A stretch of 42,693 nucleotides of DNA. Source: Theristus sp. LFF4_11 (taxonomy: Eukaryota; Nematoda; Chromadorea; Monhysterida; Xyalidae). Positions 22,456 to 34,460 of the stretch are shown piece after piece (the stretch's first letter is position 1; each line of letters opens with the position of its first letter). Location: contig JASANC010000466.1 of assembly GCA_030248135.1 (NCBI GenBank), positions 1 to 42,693 on the forward strand, in the 5' to 3' direction. The notes below the pieces were generated by a model. That model was given only the letters and a program-made list of their open reading frames with translations. It was not told the DNA's origin and made no database searches. Position numbers and translations under genes: made by a program.

Positions 22456-25400
22456 ATGTCCGCGTGCAACTACATCGTGTCGGCGCAAAAGCCGACTGCC
22501 GTTTTCTATACGGCCACCGGCAATTTCACGGCACCCGACCATTTGAATCTGGTCGTCGCGAAGGCGCATCAGCTCGATTTGTTCGCCGTCACGGAGGAGG
22601 GACTGAAGGCGCTCCATGAAATTCCGATCTTCGGCCGCATTTCCGTCATCAAGTTCTTCAGACCACCGAACGAGGTGACTTCAGTTTGTTTAGATTTCGA
22701 AAACCCGAAGGTACTTCAGACTTCGTTGTTTCCATCAGCTCCGAACAGAAATTTGCTGTCAGAAGTAGCTGTGCAATCGAACTATAGATCACAATTTGCG
22801 GATTGACGGCTGCTGCCTCATTGCGCTCACTGACCAGTCCAGGTCATCAGTAACCAATCAGCCAATCAATATCCCGGAATGCACAATGTGCACGTTTTTG
22901 AGAAATGACTGTTGTTGGCTACTTCGAAGTCCACTGGCCAAGCCACCCAAATTGCTTCTTCATCTCCGGACATGTTCCATGAGTGACCGTGATCCTCAAC
23001 TGAGAGTATGGGCGTATGGTTTTGCAGCCGAAAGATCTGCTGTTCGTGTTGACCGCGAAATTCCAAGCGGCCATACTCGAGTACAACACGGAGAGCAGCC
23101 AGATCGTGACACGAGCGCACGGCAATGTGGCCGACAAAATTGGACGACCCGCCGAGACGGGCGTCATCGTCGCCATCGATCCAAGCGGCCGGGTGAGCTG
23201 AGATGAGTGAAACTGGCTGTGTTGGTAGTGATATGGCTGCGGTGTATCTGCTGATTGGTGGCGTTTGGCTGACTCGTTGTATTGAGAATGATACAATGAA
23301 TTGTGAGCGTTTCATCAAATTGCTGTTATTATTTGTTTTAGGTTCTGCGACTCAATGGGTTTGCAGACGTGAGATGAAACGATTTTCAATGTTTTATGTG
23401 GCAATTCAAAATCGCCCAAGTGACTCAGCCCCATTACGGAGACTCGGGTCACTTTGCTAGTTTTGAATTCCCGCGTCATGCATGAAGCTGTTTACCTTTC
23501 TATGTGCGCATTGAGTCTCGGGACTAAAATAAAAAGATCGCATCAAGTTGCAGTTTCTAAAGTGAACGAGCAGCCACACGAGCACGATGGCATCAAGAAA
23601 CAGCACTGCTCAAAACGAAACACGTTTCAGATCATCGCGCTGCGTCTGTACGAGTCGCTGCTGAAGGTGATCGAGTGGCAGGCGGAGAGCCGCGAGCTGC
23701 GTGCGTGCAACATTCGCTTTGACGATCAGAACATCATGGACCTGTTGTTCCTCGAGGACTGTGGTGAGCACAATGCTGACAGTTCGCTTTGCTTGCTGTT
23801 CGTGGTGGTTCTCTTGCTGCTGTAAACACAAAACAGTGGCCAACCTCTCCAGGCAATAAAGCTTTCACAGCTTCAAAGGCAGTGTTCCACATTCGCATCA
23901 AATCAAAGATACGCTGCTGTTTGGCCATTATAAATCGGTGAATACAAAACGCATTTTTTCGAAATGCTCGTTTCCAGAAACGCCAACACTGGTGTACATC
24001 TACCAAGATCTGGACACGAACCGACGCCACCTGAAGACGGTCTGTATAAACTTCGACGACAAAGAATTCATCGATGGTCCCTGGCAACAGAAGAACGTCG
24101 AGTCGGAGGCGTGGATCCTGATCGAGGTGTGCAGGCCGCACGGCGGCTGTCTGCTCGTCGGCCAGGAGTCGATCTCGTATCACAAAGGTCGTGCGCATTG
24201 TCCCGTTTGTGTATTTCGAGGAAAAAACTGACACACACATAGGTCGCAAGTATTTCAACGAAATAAATGAAGTACACAGTTTGGATAAGCATCAGCAAAT
24301 TGCATGTACCGAAATTCATTTCAGCCAAATGCCATATCACATGTTATTCATTTGTTCAAAGTTTTTATTTGGTGGGTGCGGGGTCGCTATCTTTGAATAA
24401 ATGATTTCCCAGCATCACACAGTGACGCATCGTTCCTTGCGTCACAGCAGTTGCTTCACTTTCCACCGGGACTCTTTTTTGGTGTTGTTCAGGTGAAGGC
24501 AATTATTTGGCGGTCGCACCACCACTGATCAGCCAGTCGACGATCACGGTGACGTGTCGCATCGACAACAACGGCGTGCGTTACCTGCTTGGCGACATGG
24601 CCGGCAGACTGTTCTTGTTGGTGCTCGAAACTGGTGACGATGGTGACAGCGCCAATGTTACTGATCTCAAGGTGCGTGTCTTGGGATGTCTGACTTTTGC
24701 AAAATGTAGTTTTCAAGTCGACAGTGATTTGTTGCAATGCAATACGGTGAATCTTTTTTTGAAAAATTCAAATAACAATCTTTGGTTAGTTAATTGAATT
24801 TAGATTTTCAAAGCTTTCCCATCAAAACGTTGGTGAAAAACACAGGCCGATTGTTGTGTCATGAGATGACAGCAGAAAAAATGCACGTTAAAATTGAGAC
24901 GCGTTAAAGAATCGTACAAACAGGATTGATTTATCGACATCGACGTAATGCGCAAGTTGAACGCCGTGAATGCAGAAACAAAAATGTCGCATTCAGGTTG
25001 AGTACCTCGGCGAGACGACCATCCCGGAGCGTCTGGAGTACCTCGACAACGGCGTCGTCTACGTCGGCAGCCGCCTGGGCGACTCACAGTTGATTCGACT
25101 CACCTCGGAGCCTGTGGGCGTCGGCGCGCACGGCACGTCCTTCCTGGAGGTCCTGGAGACGTTCACGAACCTCGGCCCGATCGTCGACATGTGCCTCCTG
25201 GACATGGACAACCAGTCGCAGTTGGTCACGTGCTCCGGCGCATTCAAGGCAGGCACAGAAACGCTGCACGTTTTGGCGTTGCTTGTGTTGCGACACGAGA
25301 CGATCTGGCATAGTTTGCTGTCTGTCTGGTTATCACCGTTGCAAAGTTCAGTGCCGCAAAGTGACTCGAGCATTGAGCACTGATCAAAGTGACGGAATGA

Positions 25401-28400
25401 CCAAATCGGAACGGCAGCGCCCAGTTGGCCGCATCGCTGTTCGTTTCGTGTCATTGATCGTCCACTTATGTGCACGAGTCTTCTCCGTACCACAGTGTTC
25501 TCGGAATCAACGCCGATGACACACCAAAGCAGAGCAACCAACACACACAGCACCCAAACTACACACAGCACCCAGCAATCGTGTTCGTCTGTGTTGCAGG
25601 AAGGCTCGCTGCGTATCATTCGCAACGGCATCGGCATCAACGAGCTCGCGACGGTCGACCTCGCCGGCATCAAGGGCATCTGGGCGCTGGCACTCGGCTC
25701 GACCGCCACAGGCGAGCACAATCTGCTGGCATTGGCGTTCGTGGCACAGACCAGATTCCTGCAGTTGACTGGCGACGAGCTAGAGGAACTCGTCATACCC
25801 GGTACTTGTGTGTCTCGGGGCTACTCTGGATGTTATTCGAACGTGTCACACCGAAGTGACGTCATTTGCTGGAAAGACGCCCATTTGTCGACCACAAGCA
25901 CCAGAGTTTTGTATTGATTGATTCAACGCGAACTCTTTTCTTCCGTGACAAATACATAAAGTTCGCTGTTTGCGGTTTCGCCAGGTAGACGCATACCGCG
26001 GTGTCCCCTGGCTCGTCAGTGCGACGGACACCAGGCAGAACTGCCGAAGGTGTTTTACCACAGACAGATCTTATAGTCTGGGTAAAACATCAGCGAAGTA
26101 AGCAAAACTAAAAGTGCCGATTGCTGTGCATGACAAGACAAGCGCATGCTTTAGAGCATATATGACGTCATTTCAGCCCGATACGTTCGGCAGTGAAACT
26201 ATATTTAATGAAAGAAAGGGACTCTTTCTTGAGTACGCCAGTGTACATTCCGAAGGACAATGATACGAAATCGAAACGCACACGACGGTGTTGTTCGCGA
26301 TTGTTGCAGGCGGCCGGCTGAGTGGCTGAGTGGATAGCACTTGGGACTTCCAATCGGAAGACCCGGGTTCGAATCCGCTCGTGACCACTCGGCTGCCCCG
26401 GGTTGCGTGGGGCTTAATGGTTCGGCAGCATAAACGTCGGCTTTCTTGATTCACAAGATTGCTGTTCCGGTGGCGAGGAGCTTAATGACATCGCGCCCAT
26501 GCATACCAGCGCAGCTTGCCCAACGCCCACTTCGCAGAAAAACTGCTCCAACGTCGCAGCCCATGTGGTGGACAATAAAAAATTGCGACACTGCCTTTCC
26601 CCAAGGTCGTTGGGTAAGGATAAAAAGGGGGCAACAAACAACAACATTGTTGCAGGCGCAAACGCTGACGAGCAGTGCATGTGGGCGGGCAATGTCACCG
26701 TGGGGGGCCGGGCGCAACTGCTGCTGGTCACCGGTGCCGACGCGCGCATCGTCGACTCGCACACTCGTTAGATCTGTCGAGCTTCTCTGCGTGTTTTTTT
26801 CTCCTTGTGCATTGCATGCCGAGCATGACAGCTAAACTATGCACGTCAAAACGTTTTTTACGGAACAGCCAGCATTTGCTTGTTTTTCAAAATGTCAACA
26901 AGAATGTTTAGTGTTAGAAATGAAGCCATCCAAAATGGTCTTTGTAATCATTGTGTGACGCTCTATTGTTGATTTTTCATAACGTGTCGGACCAAAATTC
27001 GTCATTTGTCAGATTTGTCTTATTCGTCATTGCTCGTGCACAGAAGCCAGAATTTCAGTTCTGTTTAGCTCTTTTTTAGTCTGTACTTTTTAGGAGAACG
27101 GATCAGTCAAATCAAAAGTGCCGGCTTACAGTGCATGTCAAGTGCATGTTCCGACAACACGACGCTATTTCGGTCCGACATGTTAAAATGGCTATAAACT
27201 GTTTTATAACACTTTCATAAGTAAAAAAATGTAACACAGGTGAGCTGCTGGTGCAATGGCAACCATCGAATGGCAAACGAATCAGTTTGGTGGCGGCCAA
27301 TGGCAGCAGTGGCCAAATTGTGCTCGCTAGCGGCTGTGATCTGGTGGCACTGCAGGTTGACCCGTCAAATGGCAGCATTCAACAGCAGGCACACGTCACT
27401 TTGGACTATGAAGTCGCCTGTGTTGATATCACACCAATCGGTGCGTTCAAGTTGCAGTGAGGTTTTGGAAATCAACATCGAAATCGAACACACTGCGAAA
27501 GTATATCGATAGTACGTGTCGTGTGCACACGCTTCATATGTAGTTCGATCATTGTTGCACATGTTAGTTGGTTGGTGTGGTTGCCGCGAGCTGTGACTAG
27601 ACAGGCGAAATTTCCACGCAACGAGACAAATGACGAGGCGAGACAACTACAGTCCCTGTCCCACCGGGTTTTAGAGCCCCAGTAGTAACCGACTGAACAA
27701 GACGCTGTTCTCAGCGGCCGATTTGTACACGCCCTTGCACGTGCCTCTGAACCGCCGCAGTTTCGCGTCTCCCCACGCAGGTGAATCGCGTCGCTCGGAC
27801 GTGTGCGCGGTCGGCCTATGGACGGACATCTCGGTGCGTCTGTTGTCGCTGTCCGATCTGCAGCAAATCCACGCGGAGCCGCTCGGCGGCGAGATCCTGC
27901 CTCGGTCGGTGTTGATGTGCCGCTTCGAACAGCAGTTGTACTTGCTCGTGGCACTCGGTGACGGCACCTTGTTCTACTACCAGATGGACAGAAACACTGG
28001 TCGGTTGGGCGGGGGGGGGGGACACTGTACAAATAAGATGGCCGAATAAATTGTGTGTGCAAATGAACAAAGGACAAACAGAAAATTAATTTTGAAACAC
28101 GGCAAAATTGTGTTTCTCTGAACGTCTTTTTTTCCTTTCATTCAAATTTCGCGTGCTTCTTGTTTGCGTAGCAACATGAAAAAGCTGTTGTGTTTAATCG
28201 GCCATACGGTGCTGGTCTTGACATTGAGTATTGATCACACCTTGATTGAACTGTTGTTTGTTTTGTATTGATCACACGACACACATGCAGTCTAACTGTA
28301 AATCATGCACAATTAGCTGCCTGCTAAGTGACTGCATTGGCAAACTGTGCTTCCTAAAATAGTAGAAATGGTAAAACCGGTTTATTGCTCGTGACTTTCC

Positions 28401-31400
28401 TGATTACACGTCACTCAATTTGACTGCGCATGTTGAATTGGCATTGCTTGTTACCGGCTTGTTTGTTTGTTGCAGGCCAACTGATGGACCGCAAGAAAGT
28501 GACGCTGGGCACGCAGCCGGTGTTGCTGCGCCGCTTCGGCACCGACCCGAATCTGCCGAACGTGTTCGCGTGCAGCGATCGCCCGGCCGTCATCTATTCG
28601 TCGAATCAGAAACTGATTTTCGCGAACGTCAACTTGAAACTGGTCACGCAGATGTGCCCGCTGAATTCGACGGCCTACAGCAACAGCTTGGCGATGTCCG
28701 ATGGAAACACGCTGATGATCGGTATTTTGAATGCTGATGATCGGTATTTTGAATGCTGATGATGGTTTCTTTGGTGTGGCCAGTTTGAAAGCGTTCCATG
28801 CAACCAACAAACAAAGTTGCCATGTTCATCAATCATCATTTCTAGTTCTTGAAGTTGTGTTGTATCTCCAAGCGAAATTTGTTTAAAAACCACATTTGCG
28901 ATATTATGCCATCAACTCGGGAACATCTACAAAGTTCTGATATGCACATCTTACTCTATGCCATGTTATGAACACGATCATGTGTTTGTTGAATTTATTG
29001 TCTGACCGTTGGCGATTGCCTGAATCGTGCTCTGTCTTGATTCGCAGGCACCGTGGACGAAATTCAAAAGCTGCACATTCGCACCGTGCCACTCGGCGAA
29101 ACGCCACGTCGCATCGCGTATCAGCCGGAGACGCAGACGTTTGGGGTGCTCACGTGGAGGAGTGAGGTCGGTGGTTGCAATCGGCTTTACTTTGTGGGCT
29201 AGCCAACTGACTCCGTGAAAGGACTGCAGACTGTGCTGCTGTTTGCAACGCGCACAGCAACACAGTGCTGCGACACCAATGCACCTGTCTATTGTATGAT
29301 TTCGCTTGTTCACATCAAATCGATCGAAATCTTGTTGTTGTTCATTGTCGCCACTGCACAAACGCTGTTGTTGTTGCACCAAGTTTGCGTCAGCACAGGC
29401 GCTGCATTTCATGTAATCAAATAGAATCGGTAAACTCATATGTTTGTTTGATTGACATCAAGTCAAACGCCATTCGCATTCATTTTCTCTTGGTGAACGG
29501 TCGCGAACGAAGCAGAAACGCGCAGATCCGTTACCCGGACAGCCACTCGATGGCCGTCGACGGCACGGTCGAGGCACGCCCGTCCGCGTCCACGTTGGCG
29601 CCCGTCAGCTCGCACAGCAGCATCGGCGGCAGCACGGCGCCGGGCGCACCGAGGGCGGCACAGGCGAGCGCAACAGCCGCTGCTGCTGCTGCTACACCGG
29701 CGACGCCCGCCGCGGACACGGCCGCTCACGTGGCCGGCACCAGCGCAACGACCGCTGCTGCAGCTGCTGGTCAGTGGCGCACGTTGGTGGTGCGAAAACA
29801 CAATAGATTGCTCGATTGACACGATCACATTCGTCCGCCCATGCAACTTTGCAAAAACTAGGGAACTCTGTAAAAACAGCATGAACATCGGATCATACAG
29901 AGACCCATCATAGCAAACCGATGCAATGCCATGGTGTACCATGGAGTATAGGACCCAGGTCGAGTGAAGGGCCGCAACGTTTGTTGCATGTTGCATTGCT
30001 GTGATTGCTCTGCGCTGCATGAGACGCCATTCAAATCGGGCAGTCTGATTGATGCATCATGCTGATACGAGCAGTCAGTTCAGTCGCTGTTGGTCAATCT
30101 GTCGGTTGGGTTGTTTAGTTCGATCGACTCAGACCAGACATAGCGGTCGACATTGCTGCACTCAACATTAGCCGTGTTAGATTTGTGTTCTGTTGTGCTT
30201 GTTCGCAGCATCGTCGTCCAGCGGCGCAGCAGGCACTAGTGCGACCGCAGCGGCTGCTTACGGCCAACAAGACAGCGGCGACGAAAGTGAGGTGCACAGT
30301 GTGCTGATCGTCGACCAGAACACGTTCGAGGTGCAGCACGCGCATCAGCTCGGACACAACGAGATGGCGCAGTCGATCATCTCATGCAAACTCGGTTCGT
30401 GTCTCTGGCGGAGAGTTCGATCTTTTTGGATGAATCTGCGTCTGTTTCGACAGGGGCACATCCCCCACTTCTTCATCTGTTGTTAAATAGGCCGAAATAC
30501 AGAGAATCTTCATTCTACTGCATCGGCCAGGCCGGAATACAGAGGGCCTTCACACAACTTAGTGAATGGTTTTGTGCAGGCGACGATCCAACGTCGTACT
30601 ACGTGGTCGGCACCGCCATCATCAACCCGGAGGAGAGCGAGTCAAAGTCGGGCCGTCTCATTGTGTTTCAGTACTGTGGCGACGGAAAGCTGAACGTGAG
30701 TTTCTGGTGGACGTGCGCGGAATGTAGACAATTTGCCACTACTTTTGTGGATCTGTAGATCTCTCAGCAAGTTTGCGCATTTCTTTTCGTGCGCCGACAT
30801 GGCTCAACAAAACCGATGCTGAATTGATACGTGAACAACGTGTAACATTGGTCGTAGTTCGGTGTTAGGAAGATCATTGCAACCATCGCTGTTTTCCCCA
30901 TTTTGCAGTTCGTGCACGAACGCGACCTAAAAGGCTCACCGTATTCGTTGGCGGTGTTGAACGGCAAACTGCTGGCGGCCGTGAACAGTTCGGTGCGTCT
31001 GTTCGAGTGGCTCGCCGAGAAGGAGCTACGCTTGGAGTGTTCGCATTTCAATTTCACGATCGCGCTGTACCTGAAGACGAAGGGCGACTTTGTGCTGTGC
31101 GGCGATTTGCAGCGCTCCGTCAACGTGCTCTCTTATAAGCCGATGGAGTCGACGTTCGATGAGATCGCGAGGTGACGTCCCAATTGGGCTGCTAACGAAA
31201 TGGGTTTTTACGCAAAAAGAACCTGGAATAACACTGTTTTTTAGAAGAAATCCGTTTCAGTTCTCATGCTATCCCTTGTTGCAATGTGCGTTTGGGTTTG
31301 GTGGTGCATCCCATCCAAGCTGGTGTTGATGTGGGTTATTAGTTTGTGGTGACCTGGATGAGCGTTGCGCGACTATTTGCATCCGCCAGGCTACACGTCA

Positions 31401-33060
31401 GAAAGAAATTGTGACGCACGTTCATTACGGGGGTGGACGCTGGTGCTAAAATCTTGCAAGACATGCGCCGCAGCCAAAGAATTGTCGCAACTGCCGAACT
31501 ATTCATTGAAATTTGAAGGCTATAAAGGGAGTTTTTAGTGCAATGTTCTTTTATTTTCTATTTGCCAGACACTATCGACCGATGTGGACGACGGCGTTGG
31601 AAATCATCGACGATGACAATTTTCTGGTCGGCGAGAACTCGTTCAACATTTTCACGTGTCAGAAGGACAGCGCTGCGACGATCGATGACGAAAGGACTCA
31701 GTTGCAGGTGCGGTGTGCGTGCGCCATTTGGGGGGGGGGTGCGAAATGCACGCGCGGGTCAACCGATCATTGGTGTGCATGTATTTTGAAACCGTCAATC
31801 AGACTGTCAGCAACTGCACGATAATATGCTGCAGCGACAATAATAGGAAAATTTCACGTCGTGTTCTGCCTCTGAGCTTGTTCCGGTTTTGAAAATTGGA
31901 AAACAGACAACAAAAATGCAAATGCACCAATGGTGTTTTTGCGCGATGAACACCACACCGTCCAAGAATGCAGCGGCTGTTCGTTTGTCTGTCAGGAGTC
32001 GGGCGTGTTCCACGTTGGCCAACTGATCAACGTGTTCCGCCCCGGCTCACTGGTGATGCAGCAGCACACCGGCGACTCGGCACCCCCGTTGACGGCCCCG
32101 ATTCTGTTTGGCACGGTCGATGGTGGCATCGGACTCGTCGTACAGGTCGAGAACGAGTACTTCAAGTCAGTCGCTTGTTTCGTCTCATTCGTTTGCGCTC
32201 GATTCTATACATCAAGGCGTCACAGTCGAACGCAATCAAACAACGAACGCTTGTTGGCTGCGTTTGATTCTTTCGGCACACTGATTGGTCCAACCAGCTC
32301 GATTTACTCAATCAGCATGCCAGAATGCACACAAATCGCATTTGTTTTCGATGGGCGATGAGCTGACCCATAAATACACTGAAATAGGGTGCATATAGAT
32401 CGAGTTTTTCAGTCATTTCAGTCGCCGTTTCGTCACTCACCAATTCCGTTTCACCGTACAGATTCCTGCAAGAGCTCGAGTGCAAGATGGAGCGCGTCGT
32501 GGCGTCGTGCGGCCGCATCGATCACTCCGTCTGGCGTTCGTGGCACACCGACCGACTGCAGCTGAGTGTCAGTGGATTCGTGGATGGTGACCTGATAGAG
32601 ACGCTGTTGGACATGTCACGTGACGACGTGCACAAGGTCTGCGACGGCAGCACGCCAAACAACGGCCTCGAGTTGCCGCCGGGCGATGACGGTTGGTGCG
32701 AGATTGTGGTTTGCATCAACAATTGGCGCAATCAGTGTGGGCTTGCTGGTTGAGACACTCGGTTAGAAGCACAGTAATGTTGCACGGTCACAAACAAACA
32801 CACCGCGTGGGACTCATATGTATGTGTGTTCGTGTGTTTGTAATAATGCAACACCACTGTGAAATGTTGTTATACTATGACTTGATCTGGTGATCGGAGA
32901 TTCGTTCCTGGTACCAACGTTTTTTCCGAAAGCGTGAATATCTGATACTAAAACTCCGAAAATGCTACATGTATGTTTTGTATTTGTGACAGGTATGCGG
33001 CACAACGCAACACCGGACGAGCTCATCAAAATTGTTGAAGATCTTAGTCGCATTCACTGA
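22456..33060 (+). CDS. DDB1: DDB1, damage-specific DNA-binding protein 1 (CUL4 ligase adaptor)
   Basis: Exons: 22456-22674, 23028-23192, 23631-23763, 23978-24187, 24493-24671, 24997-25248, 25600-25801, 26656-26766, 27240-27440, 27781-27999, 28476-28721, 29048-29166, 29526-29769, 30209-30394, 30580-30695, 30909-31171, 31569-31707, 31996-32165, 32462-32691, 32993-33060. All phases join to 1,223 aa (human 1,140). Conserved words run from [16 protein letters not shown] through [62 protein letters not shown] and CQKDSAAT to [14 protein letters not shown] at the C terminus. DDB1 is a nuclear and cytoplasmic three-beta-propeller scaffold (BPA, BPB, BPC) that links CUL4-RBX1 to DCAF substrate receptors for DNA repair and replication control. 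Oddities: intron 6 appears to start with GC; intron 7 ends in a SINE; residues about 785-855 are an Ala/Ser/Thr-rich insertion that largely explains the extra length. The identity is secure; a few splice sites (exons 6, 12, 13) are judgement calls. Confidence 0.97.
26313..26645 (+). mobile_element. tRNA-related SINE abutting DDB1 exon 8
   Basis: The 333-bp insert is flanked by the perfect 13-bp duplication attgttgcaggcg (26300-26312 and 26646-26658). The head carries TGGCTGAGTGG (box A-like, about 26328) and GGGTTCGAATCC (box B, about 26367), characteristic of tRNA-derived SINEs. The anticodon arm (about 26340-26362) does not pair well, so this is not a functional tRNA. The tail is A-rich (aacaaacaacaac). 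The duplicated target contains the splice acceptor of exon 8. Confidence 0.85.
28027..28209. mobile_element. MITE related to the 2588-2864 element, DDB1 intron 10
   Basis: Shares with the first copy the start atggccgaataaa, the interior ttcaaatttcgcg and tgaaaaa-agctg, and the end tgtttaa-cggccat. Terminal words atggccg and cggccat are inverted. It is about 100 bp shorter than the other copy, and the flanking TA is not clear on both sides. Confidence 0.5.
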
Positions 33061-33530
33061 GTTTGGTGTCGATCGGTCAAATTTCGCAGTTCTATTGTTC
33101 ATAATATTCGAACGTTTGTGGCTTGATTTCACGTTATGTGCTTTGTTGTTTTGCTTCTTGTGAGAAAGATGCCCAGTGATTGTATTCCGGTAAGTGTAGC
33201 TGACGTAGTTGAGAAGTAAACCTTTACATTTGGGCTCTTTGGGCCGTTTTCAAAAGTTGTACATGTGCTTGTCTTTTGTCTTGGTTGATGTTGTTGATCG
33301 AATATTCGAAGCGACATGTGACATTGATACCGATACGGGATGTTATGTGTTTTTTCCCATTTCCGATCACCATTTCTATTCAATACGTATGTATTTTCTA
33401 TTCCTGCGTGTGTGTCTCATTTGGTGTGCTCGTGCGTTATGCTGCGTTTTCGTTAAAAAATTTCAAAAGCTCAACAACGAGAAAAGGGAATCGGACGATA
33501 GTGCTGACATTCGTTTTTTTTGTACATCAG
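33061..33530 (+). other. DDB1 3' UTR / intergenic
   Basis: T-rich sequence without a convincing gene. A strong donor-like ccg|gtaagtg occurs at about 33189, preceded by a short open stretch (CPVIVFR in one frame). It could be an exon of the unassigned candidate described at 33531. Confidence 0.3.
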
Positions 33531-34350
33531 TAAACAACGATTGAAAACCGACATCATTGAATTGTGTCGTGTCGCGATTCTTCGAGTCATTGCGGCATTG
33601 AGTCTGAGTGAGTGTGCACAGCCGACGTTGTCTGCGTGTTGCCCAACGAGACGCCCCTAGCCGCCCCCTCTTTGGTCGTCGCAGTGGTCGCCCGGTTGTA
33701 CAACGCCGGCGTCACGGGCGCCCTCGCAACAAGCGGACGTTGGTGTGCACGGTGGCACGCGACCCTCGCAGTACTCGACACCGCACTGTTGGAATGCGGT
33801 CAGACTGCAGTCGCGCTGTGGACACTCCGTCGTCGTGGTGGTGGTGGTGGTGGTGGTGGTGGTGGTGGTGGTGGTGGTTGTAGTGGTGGTGGTGGTGGTT
33901 GTAGTGGTGGTGGTGGTGGTGGTGGTCATGGTTGTTGTTGTAGTGGTGGTGGTGGTGGTGGTGGTTGTAGTGGTGGAGGTGGTAGTAGTGGTGGTAGTAG
34001 TTGTTGTAGTAGTGGTAGTAGTTGCTGTTGTTGTTGTGGTTGTTGTTGTTGTTGTGGTTGTGGTTGTTGTTGTTGTGGTTGTTACACAATAGTCCGGCTC
34101 CTGTGTAAACGACGGACCCCACGTCCCGCCAGTGATTGCGCCAAAGTTCGACGACCCACTGGCATCTGGTGTACCAGCAATACCGCCGCCAGTAGCTGCA
34201 ACGGAGACAATGACAGTCGGAGAGCATTATAGAAGCACTAATACGAACCATCTTTCAAAACTGTTCATTTTGTTTATTCTGTTTTCTGCAACAAACCACC
34301 GAAATTCTCATCGTTTAACTTTCAACAATAAAAACAACGCAACGAGGGTA
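33531..34350 (+). other. Unassigned exon-like pieces (candidate gene or pseudogene)
   Basis: Between the acceptor tttgtacatcag and the donor ga|gtgagtgtg, 33531-33607 reads KQRLKTDIIELCRVAILRVI then AALSL, which is amphipathic and protein-like. Its phase fits a second acceptor, cccgccag at 34132, opening IAPKFDDPLASGVPAIPPPV then AATETMT. The intron between them would hold the GGT microsatellite. No family was recognised, and neither a start nor a terminal exon was found. It could be a small gene, a pseudogene or chance. Confidence 0.2.
33832..34082. repeat. GGT/GTT-rich microsatellite, about 250 bp
   Basis: An almost pure (GGT)n tract degrading rightwards into tgttgttgtggt and gtagtggt variants. 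It opens long frames on both strands (poly-Val, Gly, Trp, Thr, Pro, His), which are artefacts of the repeat. On the minus strand the poly-Thr frame continues into a Cys-rich stretch (ECPQRDCSLTAFQQCGVEYC, 33830-33770), which is a weak coding possibility. Confidence 0.85.
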
Positions 34351-34460
34351 GCGATGGAATCGCAAAAAAAAATGAAACGGCGAGTTGGTGAACACTTACA
34401 AATTCCCGGAACACCCGGTATGGCTCCCACGTTTGGAGCCGGTCCGCCGCTGGACGGGCC

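Noticed and set aside
26313..26396. Genuine tRNA gene at the GGGTTCGAATCC box
   Set aside because: A and B boxes are present, but the anticodon stem does not pair and the unit is the head of a 333-bp insert with its own 13-bp TSD.
29463..30020. 185-codon minus-strand open frame opposite DDB1 exon 13
   Set aside because: It is an antisense shadow of the Ala-rich exon (Arg/Ser/Cys-rich reading), with no motif.
33612..34251. Long poly-Gly, poly-Val, poly-Trp, poly-Thr and poly-His/Asn frames
   Set aside because: All six frames stay open because the DNA is a GGT/GTT microsatellite; no frame shows flanking coding conservation strong enough to call.
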